Source of the DNA: Marmoricola sp.
GTDB lineage: Bacteria > Actinomycetota > Actinomycetes > Propionibacteriales > Nocardioidaceae
Direction: 5' to 3'
Assembly (NCBI GenBank): GCA_025965315.1
Contig: JAOPXD010000029.1
Location: 19,034-83,033, forward strand
DNA: 64,000 nucleotides
Shown here piece after piece: positions 9,101 to 15,602 of the stretch. Numbering within the stretch: position 1 is the first letter of the stretch; each line of letters begins with the position of its first letter. The notes beneath the pieces are model-generated. The model searched no databases and was not told the origin of the DNA. It was given only the letters and a program-made list of their open reading frames with translations. A program made the translations under genes and the position numbers.

Positions 9101-12100
9101 CCGGAATCTTCTCCCAGGCGCCCAGCATTACTGACGCTAACTGCTCAGCAACGGTCCAGGTCGCAGGTTGCCGTGCACTCATTTTGAGTTACACCGGCAC
9201 CGGTAGCTCAACTCGCCTGACAGGGGTCGACTTGAAGACATACGACCCGAAGCCTCGTGCCACCGATGGCGGAGTGGCCGGCCAGGAGGCTGGGACCCCC
9301 GGCAGCGGTGCCGGAATGACCAGTGTCCCGGTCGCGAGGTACAGCTACGACACTTCAAACAATCTGGCGAGTGCCTGGGACCCGCGGCTGGACTACAACG
9401 CCGGGGCTAACCATGTCTCGACCAACTACACGTATCAAGGTCCAGCCAGCAAGACGATGCTCGCGTCGCTCACGCCTCCCGGCCAGAAGACCTGGAATTT
9501 CAATGTCGACGGCTCGGGCAGGCTTGACACAGTCACCCGACCTGAAGATGACGCTGTCGGGGGCACCGCGACCTGGAAGGTTAAGTACGGCGTGCCGCTT
9601 TCAGGTACCAGCCTTCCGACTATGACTGCGGCACAGGTTGCCACGTGGGGCGAGACGCAGGTCCCAACGCAGGCTGTCGCCGTTTTCGGGCCGGACGCAC
9701 CGAACTACACGGACTACACCTACGCGGACTTGACCTATTTCAACACCAACGGTCAGACCTTAAACGCTGCCCAGTACGGCGCAGGCGCCTGGCAAATCGA
9801 CACCACGCAGTACGACCCGACCTACGGAAACGTCTCGTGGACCTTGGATGCGACTAACCGCGCTCTCGGCCTGACTAGCTATAACTGGACGGCCTCGGAA
9901 ATCAGCAATGACCTGACAACTCGCTATACCTACAGCTCGGCGGGCGACCGTGTAGAGCAGTTCGTCGGCCCCAATGCCACTGTCGTGTCGAACAACGGAA
10001 CGACGGTGTATGGGCGCAAGCGCGTCGTCTACGACTATGACGACGAGGAGACGGGGAACCCGAGTCTGATTCCTGGACGCCCAGCAACAGACGCGGTACC
10101 GCGACGGAACCTCGTGGTTCAGCAAACGCAATCGCTCGTCGAGCGCACGACTGGCAACGTGTTCGACTCCAAGCAGACCCGCTACTTTTACGACCCAGTT
10201 GTTGCCGGCGATGGAAACGGCTGGACACTGCAGATACCCACACGAATCTCGGTGGGTCTCGCAGGTGGCTGGTCGACCACGGTCAACCGATTCGACGCGC
10301 AGGGCCGCACCATCATGACTCGCTCGCCAGAGGGTGTTGGGGTGAATACCTACACCGCGAACGACACGCGGTCTACCTTCACGACGTACTACGCGTCTGG
10401 AGCGACTGGTCCATCGGTCTGTCAAAACAAGCCTCAGTGGGTCGATGAGGTATGCCAGACGGGACCAGGCGACGGCACTTCTGCGCTTGCATCGACGACG
10501 GCGCCCACCACGAGCGTTACCGGGTACGACTACCTCGGGGACGAAACGCGGTCAGTAGACGTAACTGGTGCAGTCGCAAGGGCGAGCGTGTCGCTGACTG
10601 ACCTTGCTGGTCGGACAACGAAGGAAGCAACCAGCACCACCAACGCCCCGACCGGCGAAACCCCGATTCCTGATACCAGGTACACCTATTACGACAACAC
10701 GGGTCAGTTGTCGACTACCTCGAACGGAACGGCAACTGAAACGAACACGTATGACACGTGGGGGCGCGACCTGACTCAAACGGATGGCAATGGCAACACA
10801 GGAACGACCACGTACGACTCTGCCGACCGGGTCAGAACCTTCAACGATGGCAAGGGCACTTACACCTATACATACGACGGCAATGACGCAGCTGGAAATG
10901 CCGAGCGTCGCGGTCTTGTGACGCAGGTTGATGTCGGCCTCGCGTCCGGCCCGGACGTCTTCCAAGCGGCATATGATGCCGCCGGGGACCAATCCAAGCT
11001 CGTGTATCCCAACGGTGTGTCAGCGAGCAGCGTGTACGACGGCCTGGGGAACCAAATCACCGAGACCTACGCGAGCCCGTCTGGAAGCGCGTTCATGGGC
11101 TTCATTCGGTACTACGACATCGATGGTCGAGCCAAGACGTCTCTGACACCGCTCTCGTACGACACCTATGGCTATGACGAGCGTGGTCGCCTGACTCAGA
11201 CGAATGACCAGGTTTATGGCCAGTGCACCACGCGGGTGTACACCTTCAGCCTTGACTCCGACCGGAGTCAGATGAAGTCCTACGCCCCTGGAAACAACGG
11301 CACCTGTTCAACCGGCACAACAGCGTCAACGACGACTGGCACATTCGATGCCGACGACAAGAAGGCCGGCGATACATATGACGCGACAGGTCGCACCACG
11401 ACTCTGCAAGCTTCGGACACCGCTTCTCCGAGTGATGGTTCGGTCAACATCAGTTACTACGCCAACGACATGGTCGCTAGTCTTTCGCAGCCAAGCGCTA
11501 CCGGTGGGGCGGCTGCAAAGTCTTACGGTCTCGACGTTTCGGGCCGATTGTCGACGATGAGTTCGACGACCGCGGGAGTCGAGCTGCGAAAGACTGTCAA
11601 CCATTACGTGGACGACTCGGATTCGCCGGCTTGGTCGAGCGAGGACACCCGTCCGAACGGAAGTGCAGGATGGACCTCCAAATGGTCCCGGTATGTCGAG
11701 GACCCTTCTGGTGACCTGGGCCTGATTCAAAGTTCAGACGGGACGAGCCAGTTGCAACTCACCAACATGCACGGGGACGTGGTGGCAACCCTGCCAAACA
11801 CGACCACATTCAACGGATTGCAGAACTACAGCGAATCGACCGAATACGGCTCCGCCCGTACGACGACGCCTGCCCTAAATCAGTCGTATACCTGGCTCGG
11901 GGCGAAGCGACGGTCGAGCGATTCACTCGATTCCATCGTGCTAATGGGGTCCCGGCTGTACAACCCGACGACAGGGCGATTCTTGAGTCGCGACCCGATT
12001 CCTTGCGGGAACGACAACACCTACACCTACCCCGTCGACCCGATAAACCTTTACGACACGAGCGGCCAGAACACGAGTATGGGCGATGGGGGAGGGGTTG

Positions 12101-12450
12101 CGCCGCCTCCAAGGAGGAGTCACTCGAGTCGCAGTAAGGCCAAGAGTATTGCTTGCGGAGCTGTGGGCGCCCTCTCATACAGGGGAGACATTCGCGCCTT
12201 GAATGAAGCGGCTCACGGACACATCAAGAGGGCGCTGAGGGACGAGGTAGGCGCGGCGGCCGAGAACAAGGGCAAGCAGGTTGCTGTGAAAGGCATCGTG
12301 AAAACCCACCACCGCTTCTTTGGCGGTGGTCTGCATACCCTGCTGAAAAGGAGTGCCAGGCTTTCGAAGCTCGCGGCGAAGGGTGCTGAAAAGTTGGGCT
12401 CATCTGAGGCGTCACTGTTCGCGACCGCATTGGACTACGGGTTCTGTTGA
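6193..12450 (+). CDS. Secreted RHS/WapA-type polymorphic toxin
   Basis: This 2085-residue protein starts at ATG 6193 behind GGGGAGGG. It has a Sec signal peptide (basic MRRSHALML, hydrophobic core, Ala-rich cut region about residue 33). A DNRLRE-like beta domain spans about 285-470 (DTWIQSS, ARSFIYFDL), followed by Ig-like stretches (about 475-720) and many YD/RHS repeats (about 780-1950; e.g. YTYDGNDAAGN, YGYDERGRLTQ). The RHS core ends with the hallmark LYNPTTGRFLSRDPI and NLYDTSGQN. After the core the sequence changes abruptly to about 120 residues that are basic and Gly/Pro/Lys-rich (VAPPPRRSHSSRSKAKS, HHRFFGGGLHTLLKRS) and match no toxin fold I know. In this family the C-terminal tip is the delivered toxin and the shell encloses it. 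A small immunity candidate follows directly. It probably acts in contact-dependent competition at the cell wall. Confidence 0.85.
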   Translation: MRRSHALMLPVLSVLLVLGTGVVIPASLPAATASSAKPAVSSRPDGVSAMETAQLQGSRVEDESQRTPTTATYANPDGSWTTMAYSGVVRAKGDDDSWVPIDASVTKDKGSYEPSATPFDVKFSDGGDKTVGTVNTTSDTSVEVGWPTKLPTPVASGDTLTYPNAAADSSDLVVTSKADGFDYSMVLGKAPAADDTQVEYRIPLTFNGADVATNDDGSIVLKDGRNRVATLTAPVMWDGTAANANGAGDTKPVDATVEGTGDDRTLVLKPNMDYLRDPNTTYPVTVDPSIVINTAGDTWIQSSGDTSSQYTSPELHIGSNDGGTTVARSFIYFDLTGVSAPTGTVFSSAQMKLSNFETGACAGASVTASRITSGWTVPSITWATQPTVIATHAASSTDSFGTTGCSSEGTMAFDMTGMVNDWGGGAWNVGVQVKADNETAASGYRKVRSLENGDLSKVPQLVLNYNSTPSVPAATVQVAPGITNGSTVYSNAHQPAFTTSVSDPDGGSVTAQFQLLQGATVVDDWTSASVPSGSGVTHTPSASVADGTYTAKWRVSDGTLTSAWSSGQAVVIDTVAPTAPSIDCNGGTGYANNSWSGSGPASATCVVTTSSDTVSISATKNGVDAGFPALSGNSTSKNFNIATSDYFDMRMTAYDAAGNSSSTVKYQFGVAGGLLNSPAVGATSTGTFPLNATEQSGATNAVAQWRLAGSTGAFTTATKVTKDGSTWTGLPTDAGVLGQTGDLVWDAAAEPGITAPSNLEVRICYNYAGPTQRCTPARQVGLIQHAFGASYPTADVGPASVALMTGEFDIDSTDVNVPGYADTLSISRTAESFSGTAASPAQAVFGPGWIANFDGPSIGAAASQVIDRSATNGSIILVGPDGQSTVYKTSGTPSAQKVGVYAAQGIGASYDEHLEIVSGSPLTLVLTEEDGTQTTWNYAGSGVWNVKNVADSSAGAVPAIRYAYTGSYLTGIFSQAPSITDANCSATVQVAGCRALILSYTGTGSSTRLTGVDLKTYDPKPRATDGGVAGQEAGTPGSGAGMTSVPVARYSYDTSNNLASAWDPRLDYNAGANHVSTNYTYQGPASKTMLASLTPPGQKTWNFNVDGSGRLDTVTRPEDDAVGGTATWKVKYGVPLSGTSLPTMTAAQVATWGETQVPTQAVAVFGPDAPNYTDYTYADLTYFNTNGQTLNAAQYGAGAWQIDTTQYDPTYGNVSWTLDATNRALGLTSYNWTASEISNDLTTRYTYSSAGDRVEQFVGPNATVVSNNGTTVYGRKRVVYDYDDEETGNPSLIPGRPATDAVPRRNLVVQQTQSLVERTTGNVFDSKQTRYFYDPVVAGDGNGWTLQIPTRISVGLAGGWSTTVNRFDAQGRTIMTRSPEGVGVNTYTANDTRSTFTTYYASGATGPSVCQNKPQWVDEVCQTGPGDGTSALASTTAPTTSVTGYDYLGDETRSVDVTGAVARASVSLTDLAGRTTKEATSTTNAPTGETPIPDTRYTYYDNTGQLSTTSNGTATETNTYDTWGRDLTQTDGNGNTGTTTYDSADRVRTFNDGKGTYTYTYDGNDAAGNAERRGLVTQVDVGLASGPDVFQAAYDAAGDQSKLVYPNGVSASSVYDGLGNQITETYASPSGSAFMGFIRYYDIDGRAKTSLTPLSYDTYGYDERGRLTQTNDQVYGQCTTRVYTFSLDSDRSQMKSYAPGNNGTCSTGTTASTTTGTFDADDKKAGDTYDATGRTTTLQASDTASPSDGSVNISYYANDMVASLSQPSATGGAAAKSYGLDVSGRLSTMSSTTAGVELRKTVNHYVDDSDSPAWSSEDTRPNGSAGWTSKWSRYVEDPSGDLGLIQSSDGTSQLQLTNMHGDVVATLPNTTTFNGLQNYSESTEYGSARTTTPALNQSYTWLGAKRRSSDSLDSIVLMGSRLYNPTTGRFLSRDPIPCGNDNTYTYPVDPINLYDTSGQNTSMGDGGGVAPPPRRSHSSRSKAKSIACGAVGALSYRGDIRALNEAAHGHIKRALRDEVGAAAENKGKQVAVKGIVKTHHRFFGGGLHTLLKRSARLSKLAAKGAEKLGSSEASLFATALDYGFC

Positions 12451-12476
12451 CCTTCCCACATGACGACGATGACAGC

Positions 12477-12743
12477 ATGACCTTCTGGGGTCGAATTCGA
12501 GCCTACGCCCGCTGGCGTTGGGATTCAGAAAACATGGTCACCAGTCTCCGTGGTTCGATTCTGATAATTACCCTGACCGGCCTGGTTGTGATTGGGCGAG
12601 GCCTAGTCAAGGGCGAGCCCGGCAGTGTTGGCGCGGGATTCTTGTTCTTCGCAATCGCTGCTTGGTTGTTTTTCGGTGACTGGGGCCTGACCTACTGGTT
12701 CCCCACCGTACGTAAATGGTGGCACGATAGACGCCGCCACTGA
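12477..12743 (+). CDS. Membrane immunity-protein candidate for the RHS toxin
   Basis: This 88-residue protein has two hydrophobic helices (SILIITLTGLVVIGRGLV and AGFLFFAIAAWLFFGDWGL) flanked by aromatic/basic ends (WWHDRRRH). ATG 12477 is preferred. A TTG at 12447 would overlap the toxin stop and add an acidic PHDDDDS leader; AGGA-like ribosome sites are weak for both. Position right after a polymorphic toxin on the same strand is the standard place for cognate immunity. Being all-membrane, it would suit protection against a toxin that acts at or crosses the membrane (inference). No homologue is recognised. Confidence 0.6.
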   Translation: MTFWGRIRAYARWRWDSENMVTSLRGSILIITLTGLVVIGRGLVKGEPGSVGAGFLFFAIAAWLFFGDWGLTYWFPTVRKWWHDRRRH

Positions 12744-12970
12744 GCGCCGAAGTCCGCCCGTACTGGTCGGGTTCGTAGCCAGCTAGCTGGTCGAATGCCG
12801 CAAGGCCATCTCACCGAACGACCAAGCCTGCCTCTGCAAGCTGGCCGAGCTCTGGCCAACGTCCGCACTCAGTCACTAGCTCTGGCTCGTGAGCAAGCTG
12901 CACCTAAGGCGTACTGCTTGGTGGTGCTCGCAAGCGGCCAAAGCGTGGCGTTATCCAGGTGTATGGAATA

Positions 12971-13126
12971 GTGCGCCCGGAGATTGATGTAGTCCAACTA
13001 GTCCGAGCTGCCACCGCAAAGCACCGCGCCCACAATGCTGAGCTCCAAGCCCACTTGGAGCAGGCTGACGCACTCATCAAGGAGCTTGATGAGTGGATAG
13101 ACGAGCAACGTAGTCAGGCGTCGTAG
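12971..13126 (+). CDS. Small helical protein, 51 residues, hypothetical
   Basis: GTG 12971 (or GTG 12959) opens a short reading frame rich in Ala, Glu, Gln, Leu with clear heptad-like spacing (AHNAELQAHLEQADALIKEL, DEWIDEQ). It therefore looks like a coiled-coil helix rather than random translation. It ends at TAG 13124-13126 and overlaps the convergent HTH gene by 13 bases. The 215 bases between the immunity gene and this frame hold nothing else I can support. It may be the tail of a lost recombinase or an accessory factor for the neighbouring HTH gene. A chance frame remains possible. Confidence 0.4.
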   Translation: MRPEIDVVQLVRAATAKHRAHNAELQAHLEQADALIKELDEWIDEQRSQAS

Positions 13127-13566
13127 TTCCATCCCGGCCGCGGCCGCATTTGCACGCCAACACTAAGAAGATGGCTGCGGACGTGCTTCGCACTCACCTT
13201 GTATCTATCTGCCAGGGACTGCAGTGATGCACCTGCCTCATAGCGGCGGGCAGCGTCTTCGACTTGAGAAGCACCGAGTCCCTGGTTGCGAATCGTGACG
13301 CCAGCTTCACGGAGCGTTCGCAGCACGGTTCCTTTGCCCAGGTTGTAGTCCTGCATGAGTTGGTTGCTGGAAGTGCCGGCTTCGTAGTCGGCAACCATCT
13401 GGGCTCGTACCTCAGGAGTGAACCGTTGGTCCAGCTTGTGACGAATCGGTCCTTCTGTAGCTACTTCTAGGAGTCGAACCTGACTCTGACTAACTGCCCG
13501 GATGGCTCGACGGAGGTCATCCCAAGCGCTTGCTTGTTTCCTATAGCGTCCTATGAGCTCCACCAA
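13114..13566 (-). CDS. Helix-turn-helix protein of the resolvase-accessory type
   Basis: A 150-residue protein with two consecutive HTH-like modules: FTPEVRAQMVADYEAGTSSN followed by QLMQDYNLGKGTVLRTLREA (about residues 49-90), and QVEDAARRYEAGASLQSLAD followed by RYKVSAKHVRSHLLSVGV (about 100-138). These resemble the C-terminal DNA-binding region of serine recombinases and small actinobacterial helper proteins encoded next to them. No recombinase catalytic domain is present here, so it is an orphan DNA-binding protein or a recombinase remnant. It lies at the right edge of the low-GC island, and a decayed homologue occupies 610-773 at the left. Probable role: a mobile-element-associated DNA-binding factor. 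Confidence 0.65.
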   Translation of the reverse strand: MVELIGRYRKQASAWDDLRRAIRAVSQSQVRLLEVATEGPIRHKLDQRFTPEVRAQMVADYEAGTSSNQLMQDYNLGKGTVLRTLREAGVTIRNQGLGASQVEDAARRYEAGASLQSLADRYKVSAKHVRSHLLSVGVQMRPRPGWNYDA

Positions 13567-13568
13567 GG

Positions 13569-13586
13569 GCCGCCCTCCGGGGCGGC
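13569..13586 (+). terminator. GC-rich hairpin with short T run
   Basis: GCCGCCC-TCCG-GGGCGGC is a perfect 7-bp stem with a 4-base loop followed by TTT, directly upstream of the HTH gene start. It sits where base composition changes from island to chromosome. As a terminator it would stop rightward transcription; no intact rightward gene ends directly before it, so it may belong to deleted material. Confidence 0.5.
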
Positions 13587-13611
13587 TTTCTGGTTTCAGC
13601 CCGGCACCGGC

Positions 13612-13776
13612 TCAGTGCGGGAGGTGCACCACCCCGGTCTCGATCTGGCTCAGGTCTCCGTCTCCACCGATCTCCTCGGGGGTCGGACCGGTGGTCCCTG
13701 CCGCCTTGTCGGCCGAGGCCGGTGCGTCGGGGGTCTCGTCCTGCTCGTCACGGTGGCCAGATGATTCAGTGCTCAT
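13612..13776 (-). CDS. Small acidic protein, 54 residues, hypothetical
   Basis: ATG 13776 has AGGA nine bases upstream on the minus strand. The product begins MSTESSGHRDEQDETPDAPA and ends QIETGVVHLPH. It is strongly acidic, rich in Asp, Glu, Pro and Thr, with no hydrophobic segment. It is soluble and probably disordered. It follows the lipoprotein gene on the same strand, separated by a strong hairpin at 13838-13875. Codon use is that of the high-GC chromosome, which favours a real gene. Function unknown. Confidence 0.5.
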   Translation of the reverse strand: MSTESSGHRDEQDETPDAPASADKAAGTTGPTPEEIGGDGDLSQIETGVVHLPH

Positions 13777-13837
13777 GGCGCCGCATCCTGGGGGTCGGCG
13801 GACTGAAATTGCTCGCAGAGGGTCCACGACTGGTCCA

Positions 13838-13875
13838 GTCGCCCACCCGAAACTTGGGAGGATGGGGTGGGCGAC
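13838..13875. terminator. 11-bp perfect inverted repeat downstream of the lipoprotein gene
   Basis: GTCGCCCACCC and GGGTGGGCGAC are separated by 16 bases, 57 bases beyond the lipoprotein stop. There is no T run, as is usual for many actinobacterial terminators. It would also separate the lipoprotein from the small acidic gene downstream. Confidence 0.55.
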
Positions 13876-13931
13876 CAGGATGGAGTGTGGACCACCGACC
13901 GACCTGTACCCCGGGCCCGGCTCCCTATTCA

Positions 13932-14684
13932 TCAAGCTGCCGGCGTCACCAGGTCGCTGCTGGTCGGAACGGCAATCGAGACCGGCTTGCCCCACCGCGT
14001 CAGGTTGACGATCGTGTGCTGGCCGTCGACGGTCGCGGTGATCCGGCGGAGCAGGTTGCCGGAGTCGACGTAGAACTCGAAGGTCATCAGTTCTGAGATT
14101 CCGCTGCTGCCCATCAGCACTCGGAAGGCTCCGGTTGCTTTCGTCGGATCGACCACCAGCCGGTACGCCGACAGCCCGTTGCTGTTCTTCGCCTTGTCCT
14201 TGGTCGCCGACACGATGCCCTTGCCGAATCCGGCCACCGAGTCGTGCGGGCCGATGTTGGTGAAGGTGCGCAGCAGGCTTCCGTAGCTCGGGTCGTTCTT
14301 GCCGATCATCAGGAACTTCCCGCCCGGACCCTGCTGGACGTAGACGATGCCGCGCGCCACGACGAACATCGTGCGGTGCCGGTTCTCGGTCCCGCGAGCC
14401 TCGATCGTGGTCGGCCCGGCGCCGTAGCTGATGTCGGCGGCGCCCGAACCCATCGGGCCGGAACTGACCGTGATGTGCACGCTGGTCTTGCTGTCGATCG
14501 CCGACAGCAGGTTCCGGACGAAGGTGGCCTTCGTCGTACCGGACTGGGTTCCCGCGGTTACCGACACGGAGGTCGGCGAGCCCGACGGCTTGTCCAGCGC
14601 GGCGGGCTGGTGAGCACCGCACCCGGCGACGAACAGGAGCGATCCCGTTGCGGCGACGACAGCAACACGGCGGAAGTGGGTCAT
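13932..14684 (-). CDS. Secreted lipoprotein, LppX/LprG-like fold suspected
   Basis: ATG 14684 gives MTHFRRVAVVAATGSLLFVAGCG, a lipoprotein signal peptide with lipobox VAGC, so the mature protein starts at a lipidated Cys about residue 22 (250 residues total). The mature part has alternating beta strands with ATFVRNLLSAIDSKTSVHIT, a fixed length near 230 residues, and late strands FEFYVDSGNLLRRITATVDG. That resembles the LppX/LprA/LprG envelope lipoproteins of actinobacteria, which carry lipids or glycolipids on the outer leaflet. This is a fold-level judgement from pattern only. It is a single gene followed by a hairpin, and divergent from the EthD-like gene. Confidence 0.65.
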   Translation of the reverse strand: MTHFRRVAVVAATGSLLFVAGCGAHQPAALDKPSGSPTSVSVTAGTQSGTTKATFVRNLLSAIDSKTSVHITVSSGPMGSGAADISYGAGPTTIEARGTENRHRTMFVVARGIVYVQQGPGGKFLMIGKNDPSYGSLLRTFTNIGPHDSVAGFGKGIVSATKDKAKNSNGLSAYRLVVDPTKATGAFRVLMGSSGISELMTFEFYVDSGNLLRRITATVDGQHTIVNLTRWGKPVSIAVPTSSDLVTPAA

Positions 14685-14929
14685 GACGGGCTCCGGCTCG
14701 GCGAATCGGATAAGCGGGACCAACAGGGACCGAGGAAGGTGATACACAGCGACCGCTGAGGTCTCGGGTCCTCAACGGTCGCTGCAGTCACCATTCTGCC
14801 CGAAGATCCACCAATCTGCAATGACATCTTGAACTATTAGTACAGAATTCCAGTACGAGGTTTTTGGGCTGTTCTGGGCAGTTCGCGACCTTGAGGCGGC
14901 TCACTGCACCGACACCCTGGCCAATCGCC

Positions 14930-14943
14930 TAGAACACGTTCTA
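14930..14943. promoter_or_regulatory. KstR-type operator
   Basis: TAGAACACGTTCTA fits the TnnAACnnGTTnnA pattern established for KstR, the TetR-family repressor of sterol catabolism in mycobacteria and rhodococci. It is 46 bases upstream of the EthD-like gene start, within reach of its promoter. The arms CTAGAA and TTCTAG form a perfect inverted repeat. Confidence 0.6.
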
Positions 14944-14989
14944 GTGTGGCGAGCCAGTACTGCCCCGCCCCCTGACGAAGGAACTCGCC

Positions 14990-15592
14990 GTGGAGAAGAT
15001 CGACCTGCTGCTCTGGGATGACGACGCCGTCATCGCTGCCTCGAACGTGAAGGTCGCCGGTCTCCGGTCGGTCGCTGTGTCTGCCGCCGCCGATCTTCCA
15101 GCCGCGCCGCTGCTGATGGGGAGCGGATCCTTGCTGCGCGGGTTCGCGGAGTTCTGGGTCGACTCGGTCGATGTCTGGCCCGAGATCGTCGCGCAGGCCC
15201 AGGGCGACGCCTACCTCGTCACCGAGTCGATCCCGCAGCCCGTCGACCAAGGCGTGCTGCTGACGCACTTCACCTGGTTCCCCAAGCCCGAGCGGCTCTC
15301 GGACGAAGCCTTCTTCCACGGCTGGCACGCCATTCACACGCCTTCGTCGGCGAGACTGCACCCGCTGCGTCAGGGCTACGTCCGCGACGCCGTCTCCCGG
15401 ACGCTGACCCCGGGCTCGGCGCCGATCCGCGCGATCGTGAGCGAGTTCTTCACCGAGGACGTCTACCTCGACCCGGCGCGCCTCTTCGGGAGCAAGGACG
15501 AGCTGATGGCCACCATGGACGAGCTGCCGCTGTACGCCGACCAGCAGGACATCTCGAGCTGCCCGCTGCGCAAGGTCCCGTCAGCCGGCTGA
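14990..15592 (+). CDS. EthD-like domain protein
   Basis: GTG 14990 follows GAAGGA at a good distance. The 200-residue product has a ferredoxin-like layout with SVDVWPEIVAQAQGDAYLVT, a conserved-looking TWFPKPERLSDEAFFHGWH then HTPSSARLHPLRQGYVRDAV, and FFTEDVYLDPARLFG. The FHGWHAIHTP segment matches the WxxxHxP-type core of EthD-domain proteins, which act in or beside degradative pathways and often as small dimeric enzymes. The KstR-like site upstream suggests control with steroid or related ring catabolism, consistent with the acyl-CoA dehydrogenase operon ending 10 bases downstream on the other strand. Substrate unknown. Confidence 0.6.
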   Translation: MEKIDLLLWDDDAVIAASNVKVAGLRSVAVSAAADLPAAPLLMGSGSLLRGFAEFWVDSVDVWPEIVAQAQGDAYLVTESIPQPVDQGVLLTHFTWFPKPERLSDEAFFHGWHAIHTPSSARLHPLRQGYVRDAVSRTLTPGSAPIRAIVSEFFTEDVYLDPARLFGSKDELMATMDELPLYADQQDISSCPLRKVPSAG

Positions 15593-15602
15593 GCCGGCCC
15601 GA

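Noticed and set aside
12302-12330. ACCACCGC…GCGGTGGT hairpin near the end of the RHS gene
   Set aside because: It lies inside coding sequence (encoding THHRFFGGG) and has no T run, so it is not called as a terminator.
13505-13600. attR site for an integrase
   Set aside because: The similarity to 736-773 is explained by two related HTH genes, and no integrase or tRNA is present, so an att site is not claimed.
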